From positions 62,001 to 126,000 of the forward strand of contig NZ_JABMKY010000019.1 in the NCBI RefSeq assembly GCF_013204845.1: a stretch of DNA of 64,000 nucleotides, written 5' to 3'. Position numbers and translations under genes: made by a program. Under the pieces are notes generated by a model. That model did not search any database, was not told where the DNA came from, and worked only from the letters and a program-made list of their open reading frames with translations. Below are positions 34,445 through 44,400 of this stretch, in pieces (the first letter of the stretch is position 1; each line of letters begins with the position of its first letter). Source of the DNA: Paenibacillus qinlingensis. Lineage in GTDB: Bacteria > Bacillota > Bacilli > Paenibacillales > NBRC-103111.

Positions 34445-36496
34445 ATGGCAAATGAAAAGGAAGCACCCGTTTCAAGCCCGCAGCTGACAGCAATGAGCAT
34501 GATCGATGAGCGCCAGGATCAGTTTATTGGAGGTCGGAGTGAGCAGCTTGAGCTATTTAGACGCAGTATCACGGAGGGTGCCGTAGAAGGCAAGACCATC
34601 TGGAACCTATATGGTACGGCTGGTGTTGGAAAAAGCTTTCTTCTTGATTCGTTTCGCAGGCAGGCGCTGCGAGCAGGGGCCATCATGTTGTATCTGGACA
34701 GCCGTGATTTTAATCATAAAGGCGATATGTTTTGCCGGGAGCTGTTGTTGCAGCTGACACCGGGTGAGAGGGTACTGCACCGGAATCCGGTGGAAGTCTG
34801 CTTGTCCAAACTTAAAGAGTTAGCCTCAGAAGTGAAGATAGTCCTAGCCTTAGACACCTATGAGGAAATGGGTGAGTTGGACGGCTGGCTGCGAGATCAG
34901 TTTATTAAATGGCTGCCAGACAACATGCTGCTGTTGATCGCAGGTAGATATAAGCTGAAAGGGACATGGATCGTTTCCCCCGCCATCCGGGAGCGCTTAC
35001 TATTTATGCCGCTCGGAAATTTAACTCATGCGGAAAGCGCAGTTTATTTGAATCAATGTGGCATTACGGAAGGTCAACAAATTGAACGGATCTGGTTTAA
35101 AACAGGTGGTCATCCGCTCGCTCTTTCGCTGGCTGCTGATGTTAATCCTAACGTGGACTGGATGCATACCTCAACGGAAGATACGGGATGGTTTGATCAT
35201 TTAGCCAAGGCGTGGCTACGCGAGGTGCCTGATGCTCATTTGCGGAAAGTGGTAGAGGCGGCAGCGGTGCTGCTTCGTATCAATCGCGAGGTATTGCAGG
35301 TTATTATGGACCAAGAAATGGATGACGAAACCTTTGGTCACTTGATCTCGTTGTCTTTTGTCCGCAAGACAGAACGAGGCTGGATGCTGCACGACTTGAT
35401 GCGGCTCGCAATGCGCAAGCAACTGGAAGAGCGAACCCCGGTTTATTTTGAACGGCTCAGGGGACGAGCAGCGCAATATTATGCAGCACGGATACGTCAT
35501 TCCGCGCCGTACCGAAGAACCGATTGGGAAGTAGGAGAGCTTTTTTATTATACGGGCATACCTCTCATACGTACACTAATTCAATCATACTCCAGGGGCC
35601 AGTATACTTGGGAGCCATTGACGCTAGCTAATCTGCACGAAGGTGAAGCTTATTTGCGTCTAAGGCTTGATCAAGCGACCCCGCTAAAGCTGACGGGCAT
35701 GGATCCGGAGACGGATCTATCGTACGAAGAGTTTGAAGGGAAGGAGGATATGACGCTTACGATCAAGCATTTGGATTTACGCACTTGGGTCAATCAAGAT
35801 CAACAAGCGGCCATGCTCCTTCGTTCCGCAGATGGGAGAACGGCTGGTCTTGCTGTCATCGTTCCTATTGACAAGTCGACGTTGCCCGTACTGCTTGATG
35901 ATCCGTTCGCGAACCCTTATATATCCTCCTTGTCGAAGGAAGAAATCAAACTTTTGGAGGTTGATCCTCCTGATAAGGCCGGCTGGTTTATACGGACAAT
36001 TGATTACGTGGATTGGCAAAATCCGGATATGGTTATAGAGACGATGTATTTGATGTTTTCGTATATGTGTTCGGGCGGTATATTTATTACCTCCCCTCCG
36101 CCTTTGGGATTTTTTCGTGAAGCACATTTGAATCTCGGATTTCAATTGGTACCAGGTATTATCCATCACAATTATGATGACAAGACACCTACACCGACTT
36201 TCGTACTGGATACCCGTGGAGATAAGTTGGAGGCATTTTTACGCTTTTTATTAAAAAGAGGTGGGTTCCCGGATGAGCTGCACGTATCTAATGGACAGGA
36301 CTTTCAGTTGACGAAAAGGGAACGGGAGGTCGTTGCCCTTGTTCTCGATGGGTTAACCAATTTGGAAATTGCCAGAGCCCTGTATGTCAGCGAAATTACA
36401 GTTAAGAAGCATGTTAGCTCTATCTACAGTAAGCTCTCCGTAAAGGGAAGGACCCAATTAATCAAGCTGCTAGCTAGTAATCCGTTAATAAGCTGA
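34445..36496 (+). CDS. STAND-type ATPase/LuxR transcriptional regulator
   Basis: A 683-residue regulator. It has an N-terminal NTPase with Walker A YGTAGVGKSFLLD (residues about 55-67) and a Walker B-like IVLALDTYEEM, as in STAND/NACHT-type signal ATPases. A long helical middle part follows, then a C-terminal LuxR/GerE helix-turn-helix (LTKREREVVALVLDG, NLEIARALYVSEITVKKHVSSI, residues about 620-665). ATG at 34445 is 10 bases after AGGG; the ATG at 34436 is too close to it. GC-rich codon use contrasts with the AT-rich island just upstream, so it belongs to the core side. It probably controls the small operon and surface protein downstream, which is inferred. Confidence 0.83.
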   Translation: MANEKEAPVSSPQLTAMSMIDERQDQFIGGRSEQLELFRRSITEGAVEGKTIWNLYGTAGVGKSFLLDSFRRQALRAGAIMLYLDSRDFNHKGDMFCRELLLQLTPGERVLHRNPVEVCLSKLKELASEVKIVLALDTYEEMGELDGWLRDQFIKWLPDNMLLLIAGRYKLKGTWIVSPAIRERLLFMPLGNLTHAESAVYLNQCGITEGQQIERIWFKTGGHPLALSLAADVNPNVDWMHTSTEDTGWFDHLAKAWLREVPDAHLRKVVEAAAVLLRINREVLQVIMDQEMDDETFGHLISLSFVRKTERGWMLHDLMRLAMRKQLEERTPVYFERLRGRAAQYYAARIRHSAPYRRTDWEVGELFYYTGIPLIRTLIQSYSRGQYTWEPLTLANLHEGEAYLRLRLDQATPLKLTGMDPETDLSYEEFEGKEDMTLTIKHLDLRTWVNQDQQAAMLLRSADGRTAGLAVIVPIDKSTLPVLLDDPFANPYISSLSKEEIKLLEVDPPDKAGWFIRTIDYVDWQNPDMVIETMYLMFSYMCSGGIFITSPPPLGFFREAHLNLGFQLVPGIIHHNYDDKTPTPTFVLDTRGDKLEAFLRFLLKRGGFPDELHVSNGQDFQLTKREREVVALVLDGLTNLEIARALYVSEITVKKHVSSIYSKLSVKGRTQLIKLLASNPLIS

Positions 36497-36555
36497 CTCC
36501 TGCCCCCTTTTTCATCACACGGACTGAATAAGACTGTTTATATAGCCTATTTATG

Positions 36556-36588
36556 AAGCCCACACCCCTTTTGGGGTGTGGGCTTTTT
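36556..36588 (+). terminator. terminator of the STAND-LuxR gene
   Basis: AAGCCCACACCCC (36556-36568), loop TTTT, GGGGTGTGGGCTT (36573-36585), then T-run. Confidence 0.9.
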
Positions 36589-36628
36589 GGGTTCTGCTCC
36601 TGATCGATTTGCCTAGTATAAGTCGGAT

Positions 36629-36646
36629 ATTATACGTTCGTATAAT
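36629..36646. promoter_or_regulatory. perfect inverted repeat, candidate operator
   Basis: ATTATACG-TT-CGTATAAT lies upstream of the DUF2269/SDR operon. The size suits a TetR- or MarR-type dimer, or a LuxR-type site for the upstream regulator. It is not followed by a T-run, so it is unlikely to be a terminator. Confidence 0.4.
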
Positions 36647-36725
36647 TTAGAAATCAGAATGGTCATGTTAAATTACTTGTTAAGTGAGCTGACTGGCTAA
36701 GGTGGTTGAATGAAAGGGGGATTGC

Positions 36726-36755
36726 ATGATGGCCTACACCGACCAGGAGCTCTAA
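36726..36755 (+). CDS. nine-codon ORF, possible leader peptide or gene remnant
   Basis: ATG at 36726, 5 bases after GAAAGGGGG, encodes MMAYTDQEL then TAA, 38 bp before the next gene. The ribosome site is strong, yet the frame stops at once. It could be a leader peptide or the start of a deleted gene. Confidence 0.25.
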   Translation: MMAYTDQEL

Positions 36756-36792
36756 ATGTTATGCGAATAGGAAGAAAGATGGAGGATTTCAC

Positions 36793-37248
36793 ATGAAATG
36801 GCTTGTTCTAATTCATATCGTGTCAGCGATTCTTGGCATTGGACCTACTTACTTTGGTCATATTTTACTCAGAAGGAGCCAGAACAATGAGCAGCTTCGA
36901 CAATCTCTGGCACTTTTTCAGCAACTCAACTATTTCCCGAAAATTGGAGGTACCCTTGCTGTCGTTTCTGGTGTGGCGCTCGTTGCTTTGGCAGGGTGGA
37001 AATTCTCGGATTTATGGATTCTAAGTTCACTCGTGCTGTATGTAATTATTCAGGTTGTGGTGGTGGGAATGCTGACGCCTGTCATGACTCAGTTGAATCA
37101 ATGGCTGAGCGAAGAGAAAAGTAAAACAATTGATCCAGATACAGAAGCTGACAAAGGGGCTCTGCTTACCAAAGCCAATAAGCTCTACAACACAGCATCC
37201 ATCATGGGTACGGTATTAATTATTCTTATGATTGTTAAACCAATGTGA
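36793..37248 (+). CDS. DUF2269-like membrane protein
   Basis: A 151-residue integral membrane protein with four hydrophobic segments (VLIHIVSAILGIGPTYF, GTLAVVSGVALVALAG, WILSSLVLYVIIQVVVVGML, TASIMGTVLIILMIV). The start KWLVLIHIVSAILGIGPTYFG resembles the DUF2269 family, of unknown function. ATG at 36793 follows TGGAGG. It is first of three closely spaced genes (59-bp and 36-bp gaps) ahead of the large SLH-RHS gene. Confidence 0.7.
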   Translation: MKWLVLIHIVSAILGIGPTYFGHILLRRSQNNEQLRQSLALFQQLNYFPKIGGTLAVVSGVALVALAGWKFSDLWILSSLVLYVIIQVVVVGMLTPVMTQLNQWLSEEKSKTIDPDTEADKGALLTKANKLYNTASIMGTVLIILMIVKPM

Positions 37249-37307
37249 ATGAAACACAATGGCTGATTTAGAAAGAACGGCACATCTAATATTAGGAGGA
37301 AATGGTA

Positions 37308-38060
37308 ATGACAAATTTAGTTGGAAAAGTAGCTTTCGTATCTGGAGGGGCCAGAGGAATCGGAGCGGCTGCGGCCCTTATGCTGGCTAAGCAGGGTGCT
37401 AAGGTTGCCGTTAATTATATTCAGCAAGAGGCTGCTGCGCAGGCCATCGTAGATCAGATTCGCGACGCTGGTGGAGAAGCCATGCTGGCGAGGGCTGACG
37501 TGCGTGATGCGGAACAGGTAAATGAGGTTGTAACTCGTATTCAAACAACGCTTGGGGACATCGATATTCTGGTTAGCAATGCCCATATGAGCTTCGTAAT
37601 GAAACCGCTGATTGGGATGCTATGGGAGGAGTTTGCTCAGAAGCTCAATGATGAGATGAAGGCGAATTTTACGTTGACGCAAGCAATTGTACCTCGCATG
37701 ATCGCCAGGGAATATGGAAGAATTATCTACATTTCTAGTGATGCAGCCGATGGGCCGCTGCCTTACATGGGGGCACACGGAACGGCTAAATCAGCATTGA
37801 ATGCATTCGCCAAATACGTAGCGTTAGAGAATGCTCCCTATGGAATAACGGCCAATGTGGTTTCACCTGGACTCGTCCAAACGGATGCTTCCAGTGTTAC
37901 GCCTGAGTCGGTTAAGCAGCAGCTTGCAGCCATGACACCGCTGCAGAGGGTAGCTGTACCGGATGACGTGTCGGGTGTGATTGCTTTCCTAGCCAGTGAG
38001 GAAAGCCGATTCCTAACAGGTACATGTACGAGTGTAAACGGTGGAATCAAAATGGGGTAA
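37308..38060 (+). CDS. short-chain dehydrogenase/reductase
   Basis: A 250-residue NAD(P)-dependent oxidoreductase of the SDR (FabG-like) family. The cofactor motif is SGGARGIG at residues about 12-19, followed by an NAH in place of NAG and catalytic-site text IIYISSDAADGPLPYMGAHGTAK. The family Ser is present, but the expected YxxxK tyrosine is replaced by HGTAK, so the His position is unusual and activity may be altered. The C-terminus is the usual SVNGGIKMG-type end. I chose ATG at 37308, 8 bases after AGGAGG; ATG 37302 is too close. Substrate unknown. Confidence 0.83.
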   Translation: MTNLVGKVAFVSGGARGIGAAAALMLAKQGAKVAVNYIQQEAAAQAIVDQIRDAGGEAMLARADVRDAEQVNEVVTRIQTTLGDIDILVSNAHMSFVMKPLIGMLWEEFAQKLNDEMKANFTLTQAIVPRMIAREYGRIIYISSDAADGPLPYMGAHGTAKSALNAFAKYVALENAPYGITANVVSPGLVQTDASSVTPESVKQQLAAMTPLQRVAVPDDVSGVIAFLASEESRFLTGTCTSVNGGIKMG

Positions 38061-38096
38061 GTCCGAGACAAATATTAACCATAAAGGTGGATGCAT

Positions 38097-38462
38097 ATGG
38101 CAAGGAATATGATCGTTTGGTCTACATTTTATTTTGTAATTGGTGTCGTTATGGGGATGGTTATGTCCATATCAGAAGTCCATACACTATCCCCGGTTCA
38201 TGCACACATTAATTTATTGGGATGGGTGTCGATGGCGCTGGGCGGTATCCTCTATCACTTGTTTCCTGCTGCAGCGAATTCTATGTTGGGTAAGTGGCAT
38301 TTCTGGCTGCATGTGATCGGTATTCCGCTCATGATGGCTGGATTGGCTGGTTTGCTCTCTTCAGGAAATTCGCAATTTATTATCGCAACGTCCATTGGTG
38401 GCATTTGCGTTGTGATTGGAGCCATATTCTTGTTTATCAATGCGGCACGTTATGTGAAATAA
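38097..38462 (+). CDS. small haem-copper-oxidase-subunit-I-like membrane protein
   Basis: A 121-residue protein with four hydrophobic segments. The PVHAHINLLGWVSMALGGILYHLFP segment resembles small relatives of cytochrome c oxidase subunit I that keep a His-x-His in the membrane but lack the full catalytic site. It may bind haem or a gas ligand; this is inference. ATG at 38097 is 6 bases after AAGGTGG. It is third in the small operon, 31 bp before the SLH-RHS gene. Confidence 0.65.
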   Translation: MARNMIVWSTFYFVIGVVMGMVMSISEVHTLSPVHAHINLLGWVSMALGGILYHLFPAAANSMLGKWHFWLHVIGIPLMMAGLAGLLSSGNSQFIIATSIGGICVVIGAIFLFINAARYVK

Positions 38463-38493
38463 ATCCAGAATGAGCTAGTGAGGTGGTGCTTAA

Positions 38494-41400
38494 ATGTGTT
38501 TGATGAATAACAGATTATTGACGAAAAGGCTGAGTTCCTTGCTGCTTGTCCTGTCCTTGTTCGTTCAGGTATTTCTACCTTACGGGGGTGAGCAGGTTGT
38601 TGTGGCCAGTGATGTCGGATTAAGCATACAGAATCCGGAGGAGCGTATGCCAGCTTGGGCCAAGGAATCGATTGCCGAAATGACACAGCTTCGTGTTATC
38701 CAAGGATACGAAGATGGTACGTTTCGAGCTGAACGCACTGTGACGCGTGCCGAAATGGCCGCGATGCTGCTTCGCTTCGTGCAATCAACTGCCATGAAGC
38801 TGCAAGAAACGCAAGCGCCGACTTTCCAAGACGTCGGGCACGAGTGGTTTGCGGAAGAAGTTCGCCGGGCAGCTCGTCTTGGCATTGTCCAAGGTAATGA
38901 AGCAGGCCAATTCAGACCAGAAGCTGAAGTAAGCCGCCAAGAGTCAGCGGTAATGCTCAATCGCGTGGTGCAGCAGACGGTAACCGGGACCTTGTCCTTG
39001 AGTGACAAGAGCTTGATCCCAGCGTGGGCCCAGACAGCCGTTGCTGCTTTGGTCGAAGCTGGTGTCATGCAAGGGTATGAAGATAATACCTTCCAAGGGC
39101 AACGGAATATAACGCGGGCGGAAGTAGCTGTTATTCTTCATCGGGCTAAGAAGCTAGCGAGCGTAGGTGGTGATGTAACATCTGCGCCGCTCACGATCAA
39201 GGTCAGCCAGACGGATGGATCTATTCTGCAAGCAGCTGATGTATTCATCCACGAGAAAGGGAAGCGGATGTACAAAGCCTGGGGACGTACCGATGAGCAG
39301 GGCGCTTGGGTGGCTTCAATACCTTATGGAGACTACGATGTACATGTCGTGAAAGAAGGGTATGCAGGCTATCAGTCTGTCGTGTATGAGAAGGGACGAA
39401 CGGATCTAGCACTTACCGCTCAGCCATCCGCGCAAATTGAGGGAACCGTCCTGGGTGTGGACGGGAAGCCGGCGGTTGGCACAATCCTTTCGTTTACGAC
39501 CAACCCAACGTTCTATGCAGTCACGGGTTTGGACGGTACGTTCCGTGCTAATGTGCTGCCGGATAAGACGTATCGCTTGACGCTCGTTGAAGATGCAGGC
39601 CTGTCGCGCATCGTTGCAGAAGGCGGAGGAACAGCGGCTATTTATGGAGCGAGCCCTTCTACGTTTCCAGGCCTGTCGCTGCTGGATACGGAGCAATCTC
39701 AGTTAACAGACTGCAGCTGTCATAAATATGACGCCCTCCAGACGTTTACATCATTAGGTGCAGGACAATCGTTAACGATAGGTCATGTTTCAATAGATGG
39801 CGCACGGCCTATTCCCTCGGGAGGGGGGAGTGGCGGAGGATCAGGCACAGGAAATAACAATGGGAACCGTGACACAACTCCGCCGATCGCTCCTGCAGCT
39901 TTAACCGGTACGGCTGGCGATAGCGTGGTGAGTTTAAGCTGGACAGCGAACACCGAGAGCGATCTGATGGGATATAAGGTGTATGCGTCGACCGACGATG
40001 GTGCTACTTGGACATCAAGAGCCAATGTAGCTGGCGGAAGCGTGACAACGTATTCTGTGAGTGGACTCACGAACGGGGTAACGTATCTATTCGCGATCAC
40101 AGCGGTGGATGCATCAGGCAACGAGTCAGCGAAGTCTGCTGGGTTTATCGCAACACCGCAAGCACCTCCAGTAGGAACGAAACCGGCTGCACCTTCTGGC
40201 TTAACAGGTAAGGCTGGCAATACGCTGGTTACGTTACAATGGTTGGCGAACAGCGAGGCTAACCTTGCGGGTTATGAGGTTCATTATTCCTCAGACAACG
40301 GTGTATCCTGGATAAACGGCCCCCAATTGGGCAAATTGACGGAAGCTTCCGTTACAGGCTTGACGAACGGGACGGCATATAGCTTCACCGTGACAGCAAT
40401 GAATTCAGCCGGTCAACGCTCGGACCGATCAGTCCCGATCACACTTACGCCGAAGGAATCGAATGGTACGCCGGATCCTGTTGAGGTAGCTACGCAAATA
40501 CCGACGACGGCACTGCCAACTTTTCATTCCACAGTTCAATTTCTGTATGCGGGAAGTGAGCCGGTGCAGACGGGGGTCGCTGAAGGAGCTATAGAAGCTA
40601 GTCTTGTATCTGTTGTTCGTGGCCAAGTGCTGGATTCAGCAGGCGAGCCATTGGCAGGCGTACTGATTAGTATTCTTGACCATAATGAGTTGGGCGTGAC
40701 GAGGAGCCGCGCCGACGGAATATTCGATCTAGCGGTAAACGGAGGCGGTATCCTGACGATACAATTAACCAAAGAGGGATACATGCCCGTTCAGCGTAAA
40801 GTAACAGTAACTGCCGGGAGATACGAGACACTGCCAGATGTGATACTGAAAGCATACGACACGAAGGTAACGGTTGTTGACTTGAATACGGCTGTTGACG
40901 TTCAAGCAGCTCAAGGCTCCCAAGTAACCGATGCAGATGGGACTAGACAGCCTACGGTTATTTTTCCAGAGGGGACGTCTGCAACGATGACGTTGTCGGA
41001 TGGCTCTAGCGTGCCTTTGACCGAAATCCACCTCCGTGCGACTGAATATACCGTCGGGGAGAATGGGATGAACGCGATGCCAGGTGACCTTCCTGATTTT
41101 GTCGGCTACACCCATGCCGTTGAATTGTCAGCTGATGAGGCTGTGCAAGCGGGAGCAACCGAGGTTCGCTTTAATCAACCATTATTTTACTATGTAGAAA
41201 ATTACCTGAAATTCCCAGTTGGTGAGACTGTACCCATGGGCTATTACGACCGTGAAGCTGGACGATGGGTTGCATCGGACAACGGAAAGGTCATCAGCAT
41301 CCTAAGTGTTGACGAGGGAATTGCCACCATTGATTCGGATGGGGATGGAGCGATTGACAGCGCTGATAAGCTAGCCGTTCTTGGTTTTACGGATAAGGAA

Positions 41401-44400
41401 AGACAGCAGCTAGCTGATATGTACACCGCTGGTCAAAGCTTGTGGCGCGTTCCGATTGAACACTTCACCCCTTGGGATTGCAATTGGCCATATGGTCCAC
41501 CGCTTGATGCGGAGCCTCCTGTTGACCAGGACCCGAACAGTGAGCATGACGAGTTAGACCCTTGTGAACAAGCGGGATCCATTATTGGTTGCCAGAATCA
41601 AAGCTTAGGGCAAGCGATTCCGATTGAAGGCACAGGAATGAACTTGAATTATACGAGTACGAGAACCCCAGGATACAAGAGTAGATCGAAGCTTACGATT
41701 CCAGTCAGCGGAGATTCAATTCCTAGTTCGCTGCGTTCCATGACGGTCACAGTCGAAATCGGAGGTAAATCGTACAGAAAAACCTTCAATCCGGCTCCTA
41801 ATGTCACCCATACGCTTCAGTGGGATGGCATAGATGCTTATGAGCGGAAGCTGATTGGCTCACATCCCTACAAGGTTACCGTATCGAATAACTACAACTT
41901 TCAATACTATGCAGCCACGAGTGATTTTCAGCAAAGCTTTGGACGGCTTAGCGCATCAGGGGTCGTAATTGGTGGAGTGAGAGAGACAACGACAATACCC
42001 GTTTCACGTGTCTGGTATGGTTCCTTGGAAAGTCCAAATAATCCGTTTGAGCAGGTGGGAATCGCTGGCTGGAGTTTGGATGCCCATCATATGCTGAGCT
42101 TCGAAGAGAATACCATGTATGAAGGAGACCGTAACAAGAAAACAGTGTCTCATAAAAGTCTGAACAAACTGGATCTATCTGGGCTTGGAGATGGCTTCCG
42201 CCCCGATGGTCAAATCATAACTCCCGGACCTGGAAATTCCGTTTATTTCACAGCAAGTGGAGGTATTAAAAATGGCTGGTATCCGCAAATTGTTGCACGT
42301 CTTAATCATGATGGAAGCTTTCAAAAGAGTGAGGAATTTCCGTCTGAGAGTTACATGCTGATAAGTTCAGACTCCCTCGGGAACGTGTATCGGTACTCAC
42401 CAACGAAGAAGCAGATATACCTCAAGAAATCAGACGAGATATATTGGTCAGTTTTTGCGGGAACGGGTAACGCTGTAAACAGAGATATTATCGATGGGGC
42501 TAAAGCCGTAGAATCGGATTTGTATACAGTCTTCAGCATGGCTGCAGCGTCGGATGGATCCTTATATGTGTCAGGGAACAACCAGGTTTCTAGGCAAAAT
42601 ATCTTTTACCGGATTGGCACTGACGGCCGCATTCAGTTCATGGGCAGTGGTGAAGGAGCAGACAGCGGAAAGGCCAATAAGAAAACGATTGGCGAAGTAG
42701 TTTCAGTCATAGCAGGACCGGACGGTTCTGTTTATATTCACGATCGCATTTACGATAACTTTAATCACATGCAGTATGCTTCAAGAGTAAGAAAAATAAA
42801 TGCAGATGGCGTAATAACCAAGATAGCAGGGAAATCACCAAATACGTATACGGGCAATTATGAGGTTAATCACGGTGTAGCTGCCAATAAGGCGCTATTT
42901 TATATGCTGAAGATGTACCTTGATGGAGAAGGAAACATTTTGTTCACAGCATTGAAAAATAACTGGGAACCAGAAAAGCTATACAAAGTTAAGGATGGCA
43001 TTGTAGAGGAAGTTAGCCTTGAGCATGCTAGAGCAACGTCTAAAGCTTATCTTTCATTGGCAACGATAGATTATAACGGCAGTTATCTGTATGCGGGTTC
43101 TGGCAACATCTACCGGGTTGACAGCTCTAAGCTCTTGCAAGCTGAAATTTCGGAGGAAGATGGTTTGTCGGTTAATGTTTTTGATTTAACAACTGGCAAG
43201 ATCCTGCATAATGAAAGTGTTTTGTCCGGAGCTAAACTGAAAGCATTCTCCTATGATAATGACGGACGCCTCCTGTCGATATCGGATCGCAGTGGAAATT
43301 TGACACGCATAGAGCGTGATACGCAAGGCAAGCCAACAGCGATTATCGCGCCAGGTGGACAACGAACGATCTTAGAGGTGGATAGCAGCGGGGAACTTAG
43401 CTCCATTACGAACCCGGCAGGCGAGACTTATCGGATGCAGTATGAAGGAGGACTGCTCATCGCGTATACGGATCCAGTGCAAGGTGTGAACCAGTACGAC
43501 TACGATGACAACGGGCTGCTGGTGAAGGCGACCAATCCGGAGGGCGGCATCAAAACGCTGCACAAATCCATCCTCAACAAAGGTTCTCTTGTTACCTTTA
43601 CGGATCCTAGCAATCGTACTACGACATACGAGACCGTGGTCGCGGACGGGAAAACACTGTATACGTTGATAGATTCGAACGGGGCTAGAACGTTAACAGA
43701 GAAGATTGGTGAGCAGAGTGAAATGGCAACACTGCCAGACGGTACCAAGATCAGTAAGAAATTCGGGACGGATCCAAGGTTCGGTAAAAATACGCCATTC
43801 GTTTCGGAACTGACTTACACCTCGCCCGACGGTAAAGTAACTACATTTAAGGAAGAACGATCCGCAGTAATCAATAATAACAACGAGTTGGTATCGTATA
43901 CGGTCAAGCATACATTGAACGGTGATGTATTCACGATCCAATACGATGGGGGAAATCATAAATTCACGGAAACAACGGCAGAGGGTACGAAGACTGAAAC
44001 CTATTTGGATGGAAAAGACAGGGTTATCAAGGTGGCCTGGCCGGGAACGGACCTCTTCCCAATTGAATCCTTCTACGATGCTCTTGGTCGGTTGGAGCGG
44101 GTTCAACAAGGTGAAAAATGGATTAGCTACACGTATAACGCACAAAATCTGATTGAGAAGGAGACCGATGCCTTCGGCAGTGTGAAAACATATGAGTATG
44201 ACACTGCAGGACGCATCGCCTCTATTACGACCCCTGGCAATAAGGTATATCGCAAAGGATACGATGATCTTGGCAGCCTAACAGGGATCACGATGCCTGA
44301 CGGTTCAAAATATGAACAGCAATTCAATAAGCTGGGGCAATTCGATGGCTTCGCCCCTGAAGGCTCAGGCCTTTGGTACAATCCGGAGTATGACAATGGC

